A stretch of 64,000 bases of DNA from JAWXBT01 sp964523015 (GTDB lineage Bacteria > Bdellovibrionota_C > UBA2361 > J135), in the NCBI GenBank assembly GCA_964523015.1, contig CAZFXN010000009.1:1-64000 (forward strand), read 5' to 3'. Each line of letters begins with the position of its first letter. Positions within the stretch are counted from its first letter, which is position 1. Positions 7,485 through 20,300 of the stretch are shown one piece after another. Both the position numbers and the translations under genes were made by a program. A model generated the notes under the pieces. That model did not search any database. It saw only the letters and a list, made by a program, of their open reading frames with translations, and was not told the DNA's origin.

Positions 7485-9797
7485 ATGTTTGAAAACAGGT
7501 TACTTAATTTCAAAGAGCGACATGAGTTATCTGCTTTAACAGTAGCGATTCTATTCTGCCTATCTATCTTTTGTTTATTTTACTTACTTGCCATCTTCTC
7601 AAATTTTTCAGTTTTAGATAGTACTATCCATCCATTTTTTGAAGTGAATCAAAGTTATCTCTACTTTTGTGTCGCGATTCTTTTATCCTACCTATTATTT
7701 AGAGTTTGGCCGCAAGAACGAGGGGAGGTAAGAGAAAAAGCAAGACTAGAGCAATCGGTCCTGGTTAAATTGATGACAGATCCAGCGATTATTAATGGCG
7801 ACGTTGATCAGTCAGCAAAAATGGTATGTGAGGCTGCTGTAAAAGCACTAGGTATTCAACGAGCAAGCATATGGCTTCTTCAAAATAATGGTCAAGAGTT
7901 GGTTTGCATAAATTTATATCAAAGTGAATCTAATGAGCATAGTAGTGGGACAATCCTAAGGTCAGAAGATTATCCACGGTATTTTCAAGCTCTTTATAGT
8001 GGTCGAGTCGTGGAGGCAGAAGATGCCAAGAAAGATCCTCGAACCTCTGAGTTCACTGAACATTATCTTGAAAAATATCAGATTGTTTCTATGCTCGATG
8101 CTGCGATTCGCCTTCGCGGAAAAGTTATCGGAGTAGTATGTAACGAATCTGTCAGTGAGTTTAGACGGTGGAGTACCGAAGAGATTTCTTTTGCCGCTGA
8201 GATGGCTGATCAGATGACTTTAGCTTTTATTAATCAAGAAAGGAAAGAAGCTGATGATGCGTTAAAGTATAGTGAACAGATGTTTCGGCAGCTTACTGAA
8301 AATATCCGCGAAGTATTCTGGTTAAGCTCAACCGATAAGAAAATTGTATATTATATTAGTCCTGCATTTGAAGAAGTGTGGGGTAGATCATGTCGCGATC
8401 ATTATAATGATCCATTAGCTTGGTTAGCCTCAGTCCATAAAGATGATTTAGCACATGTAAAAAAATTCTTACCAGATCAGATATCTGGTCACTACGATAT
8501 TGAATTTAGAATTCTAAGACCTGATAATTCTATTAGGTGGATAAGAGATCGTGCTTTTCCAATTCGTAATGAGGATGGGGAGATATATCGAATAGCTGGA
8601 ATAGCTGAAGATATTACAGAAAAGAAGTACGCTGAGGAGAGAAGGTCAGAGATAGAGGATCAGTTACAACAATCACAGAAGATGGAGGCGTTGGGTGAGT
8701 TGGCTGGAGGCATAGCCCATGATTTTAATAATATTCTTGGTTCAATTATTGGATACAGTGAGTTACTAAGAGATCAACTCACTAAAGATCCTACCCTATC
8801 TAGTAAGGTTGAAATCGTACTTTCAGGAGCCTATAGAGCTAAGGATCTTATCAGGCAAATATTAACGTATACACGACAAACTGAAACAGAATTTGAAGTA
8901 GTGAAGATAGGTGATGTCATCGAGGAAGTGATTAGATTAATGAAGGTATCCTTGCCTGATAACATCTTTTTGAAACTGGATATTAAATCTGATTGTAAAG
9001 TATTGGCTGATCAAAATCAGATCTACCAAGTTTATATGAATTTATGTGCTAATGCAGTGTATGCTATGAGAGAACGACAGGGAGAGATCTTAATCACTCT
9101 TGATGTTCATAAGGATCATAGAGTTAATAAGTATTTTGCACGTGTTACTGTCAAAGATCAGGGCCACGGTATTCCAGACCATGTTCTTGATAAGATATTT
9201 GATCCTTTTTTTACTACTAAGCCTATAGGAGAAGGAACTGGCCTAGGCTTATCAGTTGTGCAGGGTGTCGTGAATAATCATGGAGGCATGATAAGTGTCA
9301 CTAGTGAATTAGATATTGGAACAACTTTTGAAGTTCTGTTGCCATTGGCACAGCCTGAAGCAATAAAGGAGGATCTGATGGACGAGATGACGTTAGAGAT
9401 AGCAGAAACTAAGGGAACTGAAAAAATTATATTTGTTGATGATGAGGAGATGGTTACCTCCCTTGGTAAAGATGTACTAGAGCAAAATGGTTATCAGGTT
9501 GCCTCTTTTACAGATCCAAAAATAGCCTGTGAATTTATAATTGCTAACGCCGATTATAGTCTGCTGGTTACTGATTTGGCGATGCCATCTATGAGTGGCG
9601 AAGAGTTAGCTAGAAGAGTAAAAAAAATTCGCCCGGATTTAAAAATTATACTGTGCACTGGGTATGATCCCGGATCTTCATTAAGTAATGGTTCTGAGGC
9701 TATGATTGATGCTAAATTAAGTAAGCCCTTCTCTATTGTTGATTTTCTAAAGACAGTTAGGGGAGTTTTGGACTCTGGCTCAAGTATCAATCTCTAA
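7485..9797 (+). CDS. membrane hybrid histidine kinase (GAF-PAS-HisKA-HATPase-REC)
   Basis: A 770-residue sensor kinase. Two membrane segments (about 18-38 and 59-77) anchor it, followed by a GAF domain (about 90-235), a PAS domain (about 265-385), and a HisKA domain with the phospho-accepting His412 in GIAHDFNN. The ATPase domain has the N box at about 515-525 and G boxes DQGHGIP and GTGLGLS. A C-terminal receiver domain carries Asp697 in VTDLAMP. The HDFNN-type H box places it with the CckA/NtrB-like hybrid kinases. No output regulator is adjacent, so phosphate probably passes to a distant Hpt protein or the receiver tunes the kinase. The signal is unknown. Confidence 0.92.
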   Translation: MFENRLLNFKERHELSALTVAILFCLSIFCLFYLLAIFSNFSVLDSTIHPFFEVNQSYLYFCVAILLSYLLFRVWPQERGEVREKARLEQSVLVKLMTDPAIINGDVDQSAKMVCEAAVKALGIQRASIWLLQNNGQELVCINLYQSESNEHSSGTILRSEDYPRYFQALYSGRVVEAEDAKKDPRTSEFTEHYLEKYQIVSMLDAAIRLRGKVIGVVCNESVSEFRRWSTEEISFAAEMADQMTLAFINQERKEADDALKYSEQMFRQLTENIREVFWLSSTDKKIVYYISPAFEEVWGRSCRDHYNDPLAWLASVHKDDLAHVKKFLPDQISGHYDIEFRILRPDNSIRWIRDRAFPIRNEDGEIYRIAGIAEDITEKKYAEERRSEIEDQLQQSQKMEALGELAGGIAHDFNNILGSIIGYSELLRDQLTKDPTLSSKVEIVLSGAYRAKDLIRQILTYTRQTETEFEVVKIGDVIEEVIRLMKVSLPDNIFLKLDIKSDCKVLADQNQIYQVYMNLCANAVYAMRERQGEILITLDVHKDHRVNKYFARVTVKDQGHGIPDHVLDKIFDPFFTTKPIGEGTGLGLSVVQGVVNNHGGMISVTSELDIGTTFEVLLPLAQPEAIKEDLMDEMTLEIAETKGTEKIIFVDDEEMVTSLGKDVLEQNGYQVASFTDPKIACEFIIANADYSLLVTDLAMPSMSGEELARRVKKIRPDLKIILCTGYDPGSSLSNGSEAMIDAKLSKPFSIVDFLKTVRGVLDSGSSINL

Positions 9798-10411
9798 ACT
9801 GATTCCAGTTCTTCATTCGTATTAATAGGTAAAAATTCTTGAGGCTGATGAAAATTTGGTTTCTCCCCAGGCAATATCGCAGTGCTTAAGAATTCTCTAG
9901 GAGTGCTTCCTTCCTCTTTGCCAATGCAGGCAGTTAAATTGCCATGGGTAAAATTGTTGCTAGGTATACTAAGAGAGGATTTCTCTATAATTAAAAGTGC
10001 TCTCCAACTAAAGAGATCCTCCTCATATTGAATAGCTATCCTAGGTTTTTGAAATTTTGTTATCCGTTTTCGAATATCATCAAAAGCATGGGACCACCAT
10101 AATTTGTTTGGAGCTAGTTGAAATTCCTGATAAATATTCTGATCTTTTGAAAATAAAAACAGTTCAATTACATCCTTTTCCCATAGCCTTTCAAGATATG
10201 AACCTGGTGGATGCTCAGTTAGACCATAAGGTTTGTGTAGACATATACCCCCAAAAAAAAAGTGGGTTGAGTTATGGGCAAGTAGAATCTTGATCTGACT
10301 AGTGGCTTTGTTACCATTCCAGAGAGTATTTAGGGAGAGACACTGTAAAGAGTTCAGATCGTTTACGGATATGATCCTATCAGTTTTTTTTATAAATAAT
10401 TCTTTAGTCAT
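9794..10411 (-). CDS. CBM9-like/DOMON-like domain protein
   Basis: A protein of 205 residues without an obvious signal peptide. The central pattern LWEKDVIELFLFSKDQN followed by YQEFQLAPNKLWW (about 75-106) is the core of the carbohydrate-binding module 9-like beta sandwich, where the Asp and Glu residues and the aromatic positions are conserved. Small stand-alone proteins of this kind are common but poorly understood. It is convergent with the hybrid kinase gene and overlaps it by 4 nt. An AGGAAAG ribosome site precedes the start. Confidence 0.6.
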   Translation of the reverse strand: MTKELFIKKTDRIISVNDLNSLQCLSLNTLWNGNKATSQIKILLAHNSTHFFFGGICLHKPYGLTEHPPGSYLERLWEKDVIELFLFSKDQNIYQEFQLAPNKLWWSHAFDDIRKRITKFQKPRIAIQYEEDLFSWRALLIIEKSSLSIPSNNFTHGNLTACIGKEEGSTPREFLSTAILPGEKPNFHQPQEFLPINTNEELESV

Positions 10412-10927
10412 GAGCTTTCCTATCTGCCACAGTATACTATTTTATTTTCTGAGTAAGGATAGGGAATTATGCAGATGGTAAAGCAGCAGAAGAGCTGAAA
10501 TCTTAGACTGAGTGAGACTTTAGAACCGAGCTGGCTTTAAAAACCAAAATGAACAAGCAAAAACAGAGATCAACCTAAAGCCAAAAAAAGAAATTAACCA
10601 ATAACGCTATTAAATCCGGGTGTATTTTTTATTTACAAACCAAAACAAACCTTTAACCTTTCTGTCTCACCCAATCTCTAAAAAGCAACTTAACTACTAT
10701 CGTAATCTCATACCTCTTAAGAGATCGGGTATGCAGTTAAGATGCAAAGCTTCAAAGGATCGAAGTGCTTGATCTTGTAATACTTTTGTAAAAGTCATTT
10801 TATTGACGCTTAGTTAGCGTTAGTGATCAGTAAGATCGAAAATTAATCAGGTATATCAATAGGTTATATAAATAACATTATTTGTATGATCCTTGCACCA
10901 TCACTCTAACTGTTTTGTGTTTAAGGA
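10412..10927. other. 516-nt spacer before the giant glycosyltransferase gene
   Basis: No gene is visible. The region holds a nested palindrome at 10709-10733 (CATACC ... GGTATG around the self-complementary CTCTTAAGAG), a small ACGCT-TAGTT-AGCGT hairpin at 10806-10820, and a weak sigma-54-like site at 10883-10899 whose -12 half (CTTGCACC) is good but whose -24 half reads TG instead of GG. The glycosyltransferase promoter is probably in the right half. Confidence 0.5.
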
Positions 10928-12789
10928 GTGCTCGCACAAGGTGCTATGGCACAAGGTTTAGGTATTTTAATGAATGGTTCTTGGTACTTAATTTTTCATA
11001 CTGATCATCCGCTCTCTATTAGCGGCGTCAATAGTGGTGCCGAAAGAGCGACACTCTGCCTGGCACAAGGGTTGGCTGAGCTAGGGTTAAAAGTTGTCGT
11101 GGCAGCTAAACTAAAAGATAGTAGTCAAAAAAGCGACGGTACAGAGAAGAAAGGTACAGACAAGACAAACAGTGAGATCGAAGATATTAGGAAAGACAAT
11201 AAGAAAGACAATAAGATTACATACTGGGATCTCGGAAAAGAATACGATGTAAAGAGTGCTCTTAAGCGGGCGCAAAGTCTTGGTTCATATCACCTTATCT
11301 CTGCCGGTCGCGCTCTTCCAATATTGTCCTCAAGAGGGGAGCAAGAATGTCTTAGTCGGACTCTTATCTGTCACGATCCATCAGGGAATGCTACCGGAGT
11401 ATCCTCTGAAACCTTAAGTTGTATCTGTGACCAAGTTATTTCGGTATCCGAAGCTCAGAAAAAACTAATAGTAGATGCAGGCTTTCCTGTTGAAAAGATC
11501 ACCGTCATAAACAATGGCATCGATCGAGCAATTTTTAATATAAATGGAGCAATTACAAGAGATCCAAACAAGCTTATTTTTGTTGGTGCACTAGTTAGAG
11601 ATAAGGGAATCGAACTCCTGATTAATTCCTTTATCGAATTGAAACGGAAATACCCTGCTTTGTCGCTTGATGTATATGGTAGTTCAAATATGTGGGGAAG
11701 AAAGCCACTCTTTGATGAGCGACAGGTAGAGTCCCAAGTCCCTGGAATTAAGTTTCATGGTGGAGTAAGCCAAAAAATCGTAGCAGAAGCTTATAAGAAA
11801 GCTGGCCTGTGTGTGCTGCCATCAATTTGGTTTGATTCATATCCATTAACTGCTGTTGAAGCCCAAGCATCAGGATGTCCGGTCCTAGGCTTTGATATTG
11901 GAGGTATTCCAGAAGCAGTAAAAGATGGAGTGAGTGGAGTTATTATTAAAGAGATTGGGCTTGATACTCTTACTAATGGGATTAGTGATCTGATGGGGAA
12001 TAAAGAAAAGTTAGAAAAACTATGGAGATCAACGGAGACAGCTGTAGCGACTATCCCATCTTGGAAAGATACGGCATTAAATGTAAAAAATACAATTGAT
12101 GCAAAAATAAAAATTTCTGATAGTGATGAGGCTGTCTATGCAAGTGGAGTCTTTGGCTATCTTAGTACCTGGAATCAGCGATGTGGAATCGCTAATTATG
12201 CAAGGTTGGCATTAGAAAAATTTGATCAAGATTCATATATAGTTCTTGCTGAAGATTCACCAGAAGAGATCTCTCAACCAGATGAGCCTTATGTAGTTAG
12301 GTGTTGGCAGAAAAGAAGTGGAGACTTCTCGAAAGTTAAAGCAGCAATATTTAAACATAACATAAAACTACTTCATATTAATCTCCATGAGGCAGGTGTT
12401 TTTCCCACTAATGAATTTGTTGCCTTTCTGAGTGAGCTACGATCATCAGGAATTAAGGTAGTAGCTCAATTACATACTACGTTTACAACCGATCCAAGGA
12501 CTGTAGCATTTGCTGCTGCGGTTGATCGTGTAATTGTGCATACAGAGCAAAATAAACTACAACTTATAGTTAATGGTGGCGAGCCGAACAATATATCAGT
12601 TGTTCCACTTGGAGTTTCAGATAATGAAGTAGTAATAGATCAAAAAGAAGCACGTAAAGAACTAGCCATCCCAGAAAATGAAAAAATAGTATCTACCTTT
12701 GGTTTTGTTCAACCGCATAAAGGGATGGAGTCAGTCATTGATGGCATTAAGTATCTCTATGACAGAGGAATACCTGCCCGTGGTTATAT
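10928..12789 (+). CDS. multi-domain glycosyltransferase, 5' part (gene interrupted by N run)
   Basis: The first 620 residues of what is probably one 1673-residue protein. Domain 1 (about 15-385) is a GT4-type, GT-B fold glycosyltransferase: an early HTDHP..SGVNSGAERA loop, VGALVRDKGIELLI at about 217-230, and PSIWFDSYPLTAVEAQASG at about 297-315 with the usual E-x7-E-like donor site. A second GT4 domain starts near 405 (GVFGYLSTWNQRCGIANYAR) and runs into the gap. GTG at 10928 abuts an AAGGAG with no spacing, so ATG 10946 (after AAGG) or ATG 10970 may be the true start. A lysine/aspartate-rich insert lies at about 60-95. Targets could be cell-surface or flagellar proteins; nothing in the sequence decides. 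Confidence 0.8.
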
Positions 12790-12799
12790 NNNNNNNNNN
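12790..12799. other. assembly gap placeholder (10 N)
   Basis: Ten N bases join two contigs. The left flank ends GTTATAT (12783-12789) and the right flank begins GTTATAT (12800-12806). Collapsing this 7-base overlap removes 17 nt and puts the left reading frame exactly into the right one, giving a sensible 'GYIVGGVNRSDPG' joint typical of GT4 domains. The gap is therefore probably artificial and no sequence is missing. Confidence 0.85.
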
Positions 12800-15700
12800 G
12801 TTATATAGTAGGCGGAGTCAACAGATCTGATCCAGGGAGCCCTCAATACTTGGCAGCACTTAAAACCTATGCAACAAAAGTTGGAGTTGCTGATCGCATC
12901 ACTTTTATAAATGGTTTCGTTGAAGACCAAGTGCTTAGAAAATATATCGCTGCTTCTGATGTGATAGTGATGAATTATCTTTCACAACATCATGAATCTT
13001 CTGCCGCCTGTCTTGAAGCGTTAAGTCAGGGAGCAATTGTCGCTACCTCGCTTGCCCCAGCTTTTACCGCCTATGGAGATGCCGTTTGGAATATAACCTC
13101 AGGGTATCCAATTTCTTTGTCATTGGAAGCTCTATTAACAAATAATGTGCTTCGTAGTGAGATAAAAAATAATATTGAAAAATTTAGAGGAGCCAACTCT
13201 TGGAGTAAAATTAGAGATAAAACTATTTCGATATATCAACAGCTAGGTTTTTCTCCGCAATCGTTACCAAGGCTGATACAGGAGCAAGTCAAAGAGGAAA
13301 TACAGGTTTTGGAATGTGTTGCAGTTAATGAGCTAGAGAAGATTGAATCAACTGAAGGTAAAGTTACAACTAAAAAAGGTCTCCGCATTCTGATGCAAAA
13401 TAGACCGAATGCTTATACGCAGCCTGGTGGTGACACCGTTGTAATGGAGAAGACACGGGAAGGACTTTTAAAAAGAGGGGTTTCTGTAACAGTAGATGTA
13501 GAAGCAAAAGAGGATCCTCGCAACTATGATTTAGTACATTTATTTAATTTTGCAACTCCTGACTACACAAAAATTTTGGCTGAGCGAGCGTATAATGCTA
13601 AGGTCCCGTTTGTTGCAACAACGTTGTATGAAGATGTTCCAAATTTTCATAATCAGTCTCATGTAATAGCAGAGTTGCTTAGATTGTATGTTTCAAATGG
13701 ACAGAATAGAGATTGGTTTAGACAGAATAAGCCAAATCTAGAGACAGTTCGGAAAGCCAACCGTTTTGAGAACGGTTGGATAGCCACGCATGCTTCAGGC
13801 TTGTTTGTCACTGGCGCAGAGGAAGGAAAAACTCTAATCCGGGATTATGGACAAACTGGAAAGATCTTTGAGATGATGCTCGGTTGTGAAGTTACTGCTA
13901 ATGCAACTTCTGAGATGTTTGTGAATAAATATGGCATCAAGGATTTTATTCTTTGCGTTGGTCGAATAGAAAGTCGCAAAAATCAGTTGATGTTGTTAAA
14001 GGCTCTTGAAGATGTAGAGATCCCAGTCGTGATCGCAGGAAGTGGCTTTACCTATCAGTCTGAGTATGACCAGGCAGTTAAAGCATTTAAACGAAAGGGA
14101 CCAACCCATTTCTTGTCTCGATTAGAACCTGAAATGTTAGCTAGTGCTTACTGTGCAGCTAAGGTGCATGCTTTACCAAGCTGGTATGAGCTTCCAGGGC
14201 TCGTATCACTAGAAGCTGCATATTATGGGTGCAATATTGTGACAGCTAAGGCTGGTACACCAGTAGATTATTTTGGAGACCTAGCCTTTTATTGTGATCC
14301 ATCTGATGAAGATTCAATTCGGCATGCTGTTTTACAAGCATACAGGGCTCCTTACCCTCAAGGACTAAAAGAAGCTGTAATGGCAAATACTTGGGATGAC
14401 TTAGGAGCAAAGGCATTAAATGCCTATAACGAAATTTTGGGGATTTCGAAAGAAACTCAAACTTATGCACCAACTTTAACATCTAAAATTTTCACAAAGA
14501 AAGGAGAAAGTATGGCACCTACATACGATATGGATACTGGGCACACGGATTTTCAAGATCTGTTGGAGCGTGGAGAACAGGCAACAATGGATCAGAAGAC
14601 TGAGGATGCTCTGTCTTTGCTTAGTAAAGCAGAGAGGATTAACCCGAACTCAACTCGGCTACTAAGAGCTCTTGGAGCACTGTATATGTCGATGAGTAAT
14701 ATTTTTGAATCAGAAAAATATTTTGATCGCGCGATCAACTCAGATGGACGGGATGCGAAGAGTCTTATCGGTCGCGGAATGTGTGATATGATGAAGAAAT
14801 CACACGCAACTGCATATAATTACTTCGTTCAGGCTCTTAGGATAGCGCCTGATCAATTGGTTGCACTGCATCAACTTTTAGAGTGTTCATTCGCTCTTGG
14901 AAGATATGATGACATAAAGTCAGCACTTGAGACATATCTGATTGCAAATCCTAATGATCTGGAGATGCGTTTTTGCTTAGCTGGTTGTTACTTCAAATCA
15001 AGAAATATTACAGCAGCACAAACTCAGGTAAATTGGGTCTTAGCTAAGATGCCTACTCATCCAGGTGCCCAAGAACTCAAAAAGCACATGGATGAAAATA
15101 AAAATGAAGCATTTTCAACATCAATACCGATTGCAACCGGAGTAACAGGTGTATCCTCGTTTAGTCCAGTAACATTTTCTGAGGAGCGAAAAACTGAGAC
15201 CGTTGCTCCTGTAGATTTTGTACCGGTAGTTCCAAGTGCGGGAGCTGATGTGTCAATAAAGAGAAATCACGATATCGATCTTCAATTAGCAGAGCTAAAT
15301 GAAGATAAGAGAAAAAGAAACCTTGATGTAGTCAAACAAGGTTGCGAGAGAATCTTATATCGTGGTGAGGCGACAGGTGATCAGAAAGAATATGCCATGA
15401 TTCTAAAGGCAGAGGTTGCCATTTTGGAGGGAGATATTGATCAAGCTGCAGCCATATATCAGCAAATTAGTGAGATAAACCCACGCTGTGCCAGGGCTCT
15501 TTGTGGGCAAGCCGCAATAAAAGCTAACGGCGGTGACTGGGTCGGTGCAGAAGTCTTGTTTACAAAGGCCTCTGAGATTGATCCAAATAGTGATATTGCC
15601 ATTGCTGGATTAGGAATGTGCACATTCAATGCTAAAAATCCTATGAAAGCATGGGATCTATACAACAAAGCCTTGCAGTTAAATAAGGAGAATCTAAGAG

Positions 15701-15966
15701 CACTTCTAGGGATAATAGAGCTTGGCTATCCTATGAAAAGATTAGCTGAAGTTGAAGCTGCTGTTAAAGGATATCTAGATCTTCATCCAGCCGATGTGAA
15801 CTTCATATATTCCTTAGCCGGATGTTACTTTGCTCAGGAGAAATATAGTGAGGCCTTAGAAGAGCTGGAGAAGGTTCTTTTATTTGAACCAGCAAATGAG
15901 CATGCTATTGAGTTACGTAACCTTATTCTAACAAAAGTTGGAGCACAGTCGGGTGCTTCTCAATAG
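12800..15966 (+). CDS. multi-domain glycosyltransferase with TPR tail, 3' part
   Basis: Continuation of the gene at 10928. It begins with the rest of GT domain 2 (donor-side E-containing helix HHESSAACLEALSQG near 12988-13032). A third GT4 domain occupies about 13380-14440, with FILCVGRIESRKNQLMLLKAL and PSWYELPGLVSLEAAYYG. Two blocks of tetratricopeptide repeats follow, about 14540-15090 and 15340-15950, split by a Ser/Thr/Pro-rich linker. TPR arrays on glycosyltransferases usually hold protein substrates, so protein glycosylation is a reasonable inference. An in-frame ATG at 14512 has a strong AAAGGAG site and could also give a free TPR protein. Confidence 0.8.
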
Positions 15967-15990
15967 CGATAGAATAAGTAGAGGTTATGA

Positions 15991-17298
15991 ATGAGGATTT
16001 TGCTTCTTAACCAAGATTGGTTTGCACAGGAGTGGCGTGAAGCTGGCCACGAGGTAATGTCGTGTGGAAATGGAGATCAGTTTGATCATAAATTGCCCAC
16101 ACCATTATCACATATTGATGAGATAATTAATCAATCTGGGTTAAGTGGTAGCCCAGATCTAATAGTCTATCATGATAACAGCATGCCACTCTCCGTTCTT
16201 GGAATTGAAGATACGGAAATTCCTGTTCTGTTTTATTCTGTTGATTCACATCACCATGCATACTGGCATAAGCATTTCGCTCTATTAACTGATAAAACAT
16301 TGGTCGCCCATAAGGATTATGTCGAGCATTTCACTAAAGAGGGTGTCTCAGCCGAGTGGTTACCGCTCTGGGCTTCACGTAAAATGGAACCGAGTGATGA
16401 TAAGCGGCACCAAGCAGTGTTTGTTGGAACTATGGATCCTGAATTGAATCCTGAACGAGTTGTTTTTTTTGAGAAATTAAAACAAATAGCACCAGTAGAG
16501 GTTTTAACTGGAGAGTTTTGGAAGATCTATCCACATGCTCAGATTGTATTAAATCAAACTGTAAAAGGAGATCTAAATTTTAGAGTTTTTGAGAGTCTTA
16601 TTAGCGGATCCATGTTGCTAACCGAAAAAAGTGGGAACGGATTACCTGATCTATTTAATGATGGTCAACATTTAGTCTTATACGAAAAAAATAATGTAGA
16701 AGAGGCCGCTGATCTTATTAATAAATACTTAAGCAATTTAAAATTATGTAGAGAAATAGGAGCAGCGGGCCGAGATGAGACATTAAAAAAACATACCGCC
16801 GAACACCGCGCCAATGATGTTTTAAAAATGGTTACTAACCTTGAGAAAACTACTGCTCCATATAGGTCATATGCTGGGATGATGGCCTACGTATGTGCCA
16901 GTGTTCGATATGAAAAAATTAGTGCACCACATTCAGCTCTTTGTGTAACTTCAGCATGTAAGTTAATTGAACGAGCACTTGTAGATCAAGAACCTATAAC
17001 AGATTTTTTAACACTCTATGCTGTTTTATCTTGTATGGAGTTTGATCGGATAATGAATAATAATACTGGGTTAAAACTTTTGCGACATTTGTGTGATGCT
17101 TATCCAAATTCACATATCTTTAGAATGAGTACGATCCGCGGTTATCTTAATGCCGGAGAAAGAGATAAAGCCCTTGAGTTAGTTCAAGGCTTAGGTATCG
17201 AGGATAATTTGGTTTTTGAGTCTTCTGAAATTGTTGTAAGAAAGATCTTAGACATGAAATTATCTAAAAAAGATATTAATTTCGTCTATGGCTGCTAA
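15991..17298 (+). CDS. CgeB/DUF3880-like glycosyltransferase with helical C-terminal region
   Basis: A protein of 435 residues, 24 nt after the giant glycosyltransferase gene and probably co-transcribed. The first 290 residues look like a GT-B family related to CgeB: MRILLLNQDWFAQEWREAGHEV at the start, a central VFVGTMDPELNPERVVFF (about 146-163), and FRVFESLISGSMLLTEKSGNGLPDLF (about 200-225), where the donor-binding Glu sits. The last 140 residues are alpha-helical and TPR-like. The gene pair looks like a small protein or surface glycosylation unit. The acceptor is unknown. Confidence 0.7.
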   Translation: MRILLLNQDWFAQEWREAGHEVMSCGNGDQFDHKLPTPLSHIDEIINQSGLSGSPDLIVYHDNSMPLSVLGIEDTEIPVLFYSVDSHHHAYWHKHFALLTDKTLVAHKDYVEHFTKEGVSAEWLPLWASRKMEPSDDKRHQAVFVGTMDPELNPERVVFFEKLKQIAPVEVLTGEFWKIYPHAQIVLNQTVKGDLNFRVFESLISGSMLLTEKSGNGLPDLFNDGQHLVLYEKNNVEEAADLINKYLSNLKLCREIGAAGRDETLKKHTAEHRANDVLKMVTNLEKTTAPYRSYAGMMAYVCASVRYEKISAPHSALCVTSACKLIERALVDQEPITDFLTLYAVLSCMEFDRIMNNNTGLKLLRHLCDAYPNSHIFRMSTIRGYLNAGERDKALELVQGLGIEDNLVFESSEIVVRKILDMKLSKKDINFVYGC

Positions 17299-17312
17299 GA
17301 TTTTCCAGACCA

Positions 17313-20300
17313 CTAGGTTAGCGATTCCAATCCTACAATTTCCTCAATACAATTGGATAAAAGTGTTACTGCAGAGATATTATATCCTTGGGTCGCTAGC
17401 TCTCCCATAATTGCACGCGCTTGGTGAGCAGCTTCATTGTTTGCAAAGTGCTCTTTGGCAGAGATTTTCTGTTTAGTTAGGTTAAGAACTATATTACAGA
17501 TACCTTTTTTGATCGATCCACGCGACTTAGTTAATAGATCCTGATCCCATTTACTTAAAGTTGGAATGTTTTCTAGATGACGCATAAATTCATCAATTCC
17601 TAACTCTGTGACCACATCATTATAAAGGCCTGCTACTTTCTCAGCAGAGAGTTTTGACTGATTACTAATCCAGATAATCTCGAAGATAGCACTAATATAT
17701 GGTTCTAGAGCTAGTAATGTAGCACTTTGTTCAGATAAGCCAATATCTTTAAGGTGTTGTTTCTCCGTACTAAAAGCCAGATAAGATTGATTCTTTAAAA
17801 TGAGCGATGGATCAGAGAATATCTCATTAAAGATATTTTCATATTTTTTTCTAATTTCAGAAATTGATTTAACTTGACCACAATTCTGGATTATAGATCC
17901 TACCACTCCAGCCATCACAGAATTAACATTGTGGCATATCTCAATGAAACGTTTTGCGTCCTGAACTGTATCTAGTAAGTTAAGATTTTCTCTAAGGCAA
18001 GACAATTTAACAATGCTAGCAGCGGCTAAGTAAGTAGTTATTGTGTTAATCTGAGTTGTTAGATACTGCTTGCAAGTTCGATAGACAAACGTAGCTCCCA
18101 TTGAATCAACGAGTTCGTTGATAATTCTTGTTGTAATTAGCTCTTTTCTTAAAGGATGAGCAAGCAATTCTTTATTCCAATTTTTGCGTATTTCGCTTGG
18201 AAAGTAATCGATCAAGTAATGATCAAGCTCTTGATCAGAAGGAAGGTCAGATTGCAACATGATCTCTTTAAGTTGCATCTTTACACCAGCATATACACGA
18301 GAGAGCTCTGGTCGAGTCAGGCCAGAATTAGATTTAGCAAGCTTACTAAATCCCTCATCATCAGGTAAGCAATCAATGGTTCGATTAACATATCCTTCTC
18401 TTACTAGGTCACGGGTCATACTTTTTAAATAATCAATTCTCTTTGTAGATCTCAGGCTTCCTTGGGTTAAAAGTAAAGCATGTCGGGCGTTATTTTTTAA
18501 CACATCAGCGCAGACAAATGAGGAGATATCTTTGAGAACTTTATTTCGATCTTCAATTGTAAGCTTCTTCTCTTCTAATAACTTGGCAAAGAATATCTTA
18601 TAGTTTACCTCATGATCAGAGAGATCAACTCCACCAGAGTTGTCAATTGCATCAGTATTTAACCGTCCACCAGATCTTTCAAATTCAATTCGGCCACGTT
18701 GAGTAAATCCTAAATTGCCACCTTCTGCTACCACTTTAGCTGCCATATCTTTTGCGTCAACTCGAACTTCGTCATTAGTTCCGTCATTTACCTCTACATT
18801 TGATTCGCTACTAGCTTTAAAGTAGGTGCCAATGCCCCCATTCCAGATAAGGTCGACTTTGGATTTTAAAATTAATGAAATCAGCTGCTCCCCGTTCACT
18901 ATGCTTGGCGAAGAGGTAGGAATAGATAGAGCTTTTTTAACCTCATTAGAAATTGTTATCTCTTTATCAAATCTTCCGAAAACCCCTCCGCCATGTGAGA
19001 TAAGTTTTGGATTGTAGTCACTCCATTGTGAACGAGGTAATTCAAACAGTCGTTTTCTCTCATTAAATGAGGATCCTGGATCTGGATCTGGATCAATAAA
19101 GATATGCTTGTGGTTAAATGCAGCAAGTAGCTTTATCTTATTAGAGAAAAGAAGACCGTTGCCAAAAACGTCCCCCGACATATCCCCAATCCCAGCCACT
19201 GTGAAAGGATCATTCTCATAATCTAGACCAATGTCCTTAAAATGACGCTTAACACATTCCCAAGCACCATTCGCTGTTATGGCGTATAACTTGTGGTCAT
19301 ATCCTTGAGAACCACCAGAGGCAAAAGCATCCCCTAACCAAAAATTAAATTCTTTTACTGCAATATTATTTGCAGTATCACTAAAAGTTGCTGTGCCTTT
19401 GTCTGCTGCAACTACTAAATATGGATCATCTTGATCATATGCAATCACACGATCTGGCCTGACGATTTTGCCCTGTACTCGATTGTCGGTTATAGAGAGA
19501 AGGGACCGGATATACTCACTGTAGCAATCTTTCACCTGTTGACGGAGTTGTTCTTGATTCTCTGTTGGATGACGAAGGACAAACCCACCTTTGGAGCCAG
19601 TAGGCACTATTACTACGTTCTTAACTTTTTGTGTTCGGGCAAGTCCTAGTACTTCATTTCTAAAATCAACACTACGATCGCTCCATCTGATGCCACCCCG
19701 TGCAATTGGGCCAAATCGAATATGAATTCCTTCGACTTTAAATCCACGAACAAATATCTCGAAAAAAGGATGTGGTGCAGGAATTACCTCTGTTTTGCTA
19801 GGATCAATTTTCAAGGTAATGGTCTCACGACCAGTATAGAAATTTGTTCGAACTGTACTTTCTATTAAGTTAGCAAGTATCCTCAATATTCTATCTTGAG
19901 CGATATCAGGGACATCTCTAAGGGCAAGGAGAAAGTTTTTTTTCAGGACATCAAGCTTCTCTAACCTTTTACTAGTACTAATTTCAAGATCAGGGTTAAA
20001 TTTTATCTCAAACATATTCAAAAGAAGTGTTGCAGATGAAGGGATAGCAGCTAGCGTATTACGAATTGTACTTTTGGCTGTTGAAGTGCTTATTTGCCAA
20101 AGATAGGAGCAATAAGAGCGCAGTAATGTAATAGAGCGGAGGGTAAGGTTTGCTGAGATGAGAAGTGAATTTAGAATATCACTGTCAGCCTCATTACGGA
20201 GAACTTGCTCTAGTCCAGCACAAAGGTTCTCTCTAAAAAGCTCGATGTTGATAATATTTTTATCCTTGGTTATAGCAGTTACTCGGTGAATAAAAGCAGT

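Noticed and set aside
10883..10899. Sigma-54 promoter before the giant glycosyltransferase
   Set aside because: Good -12 half but TG in place of the invariant GG; kept only as a remark in the spacer entry.
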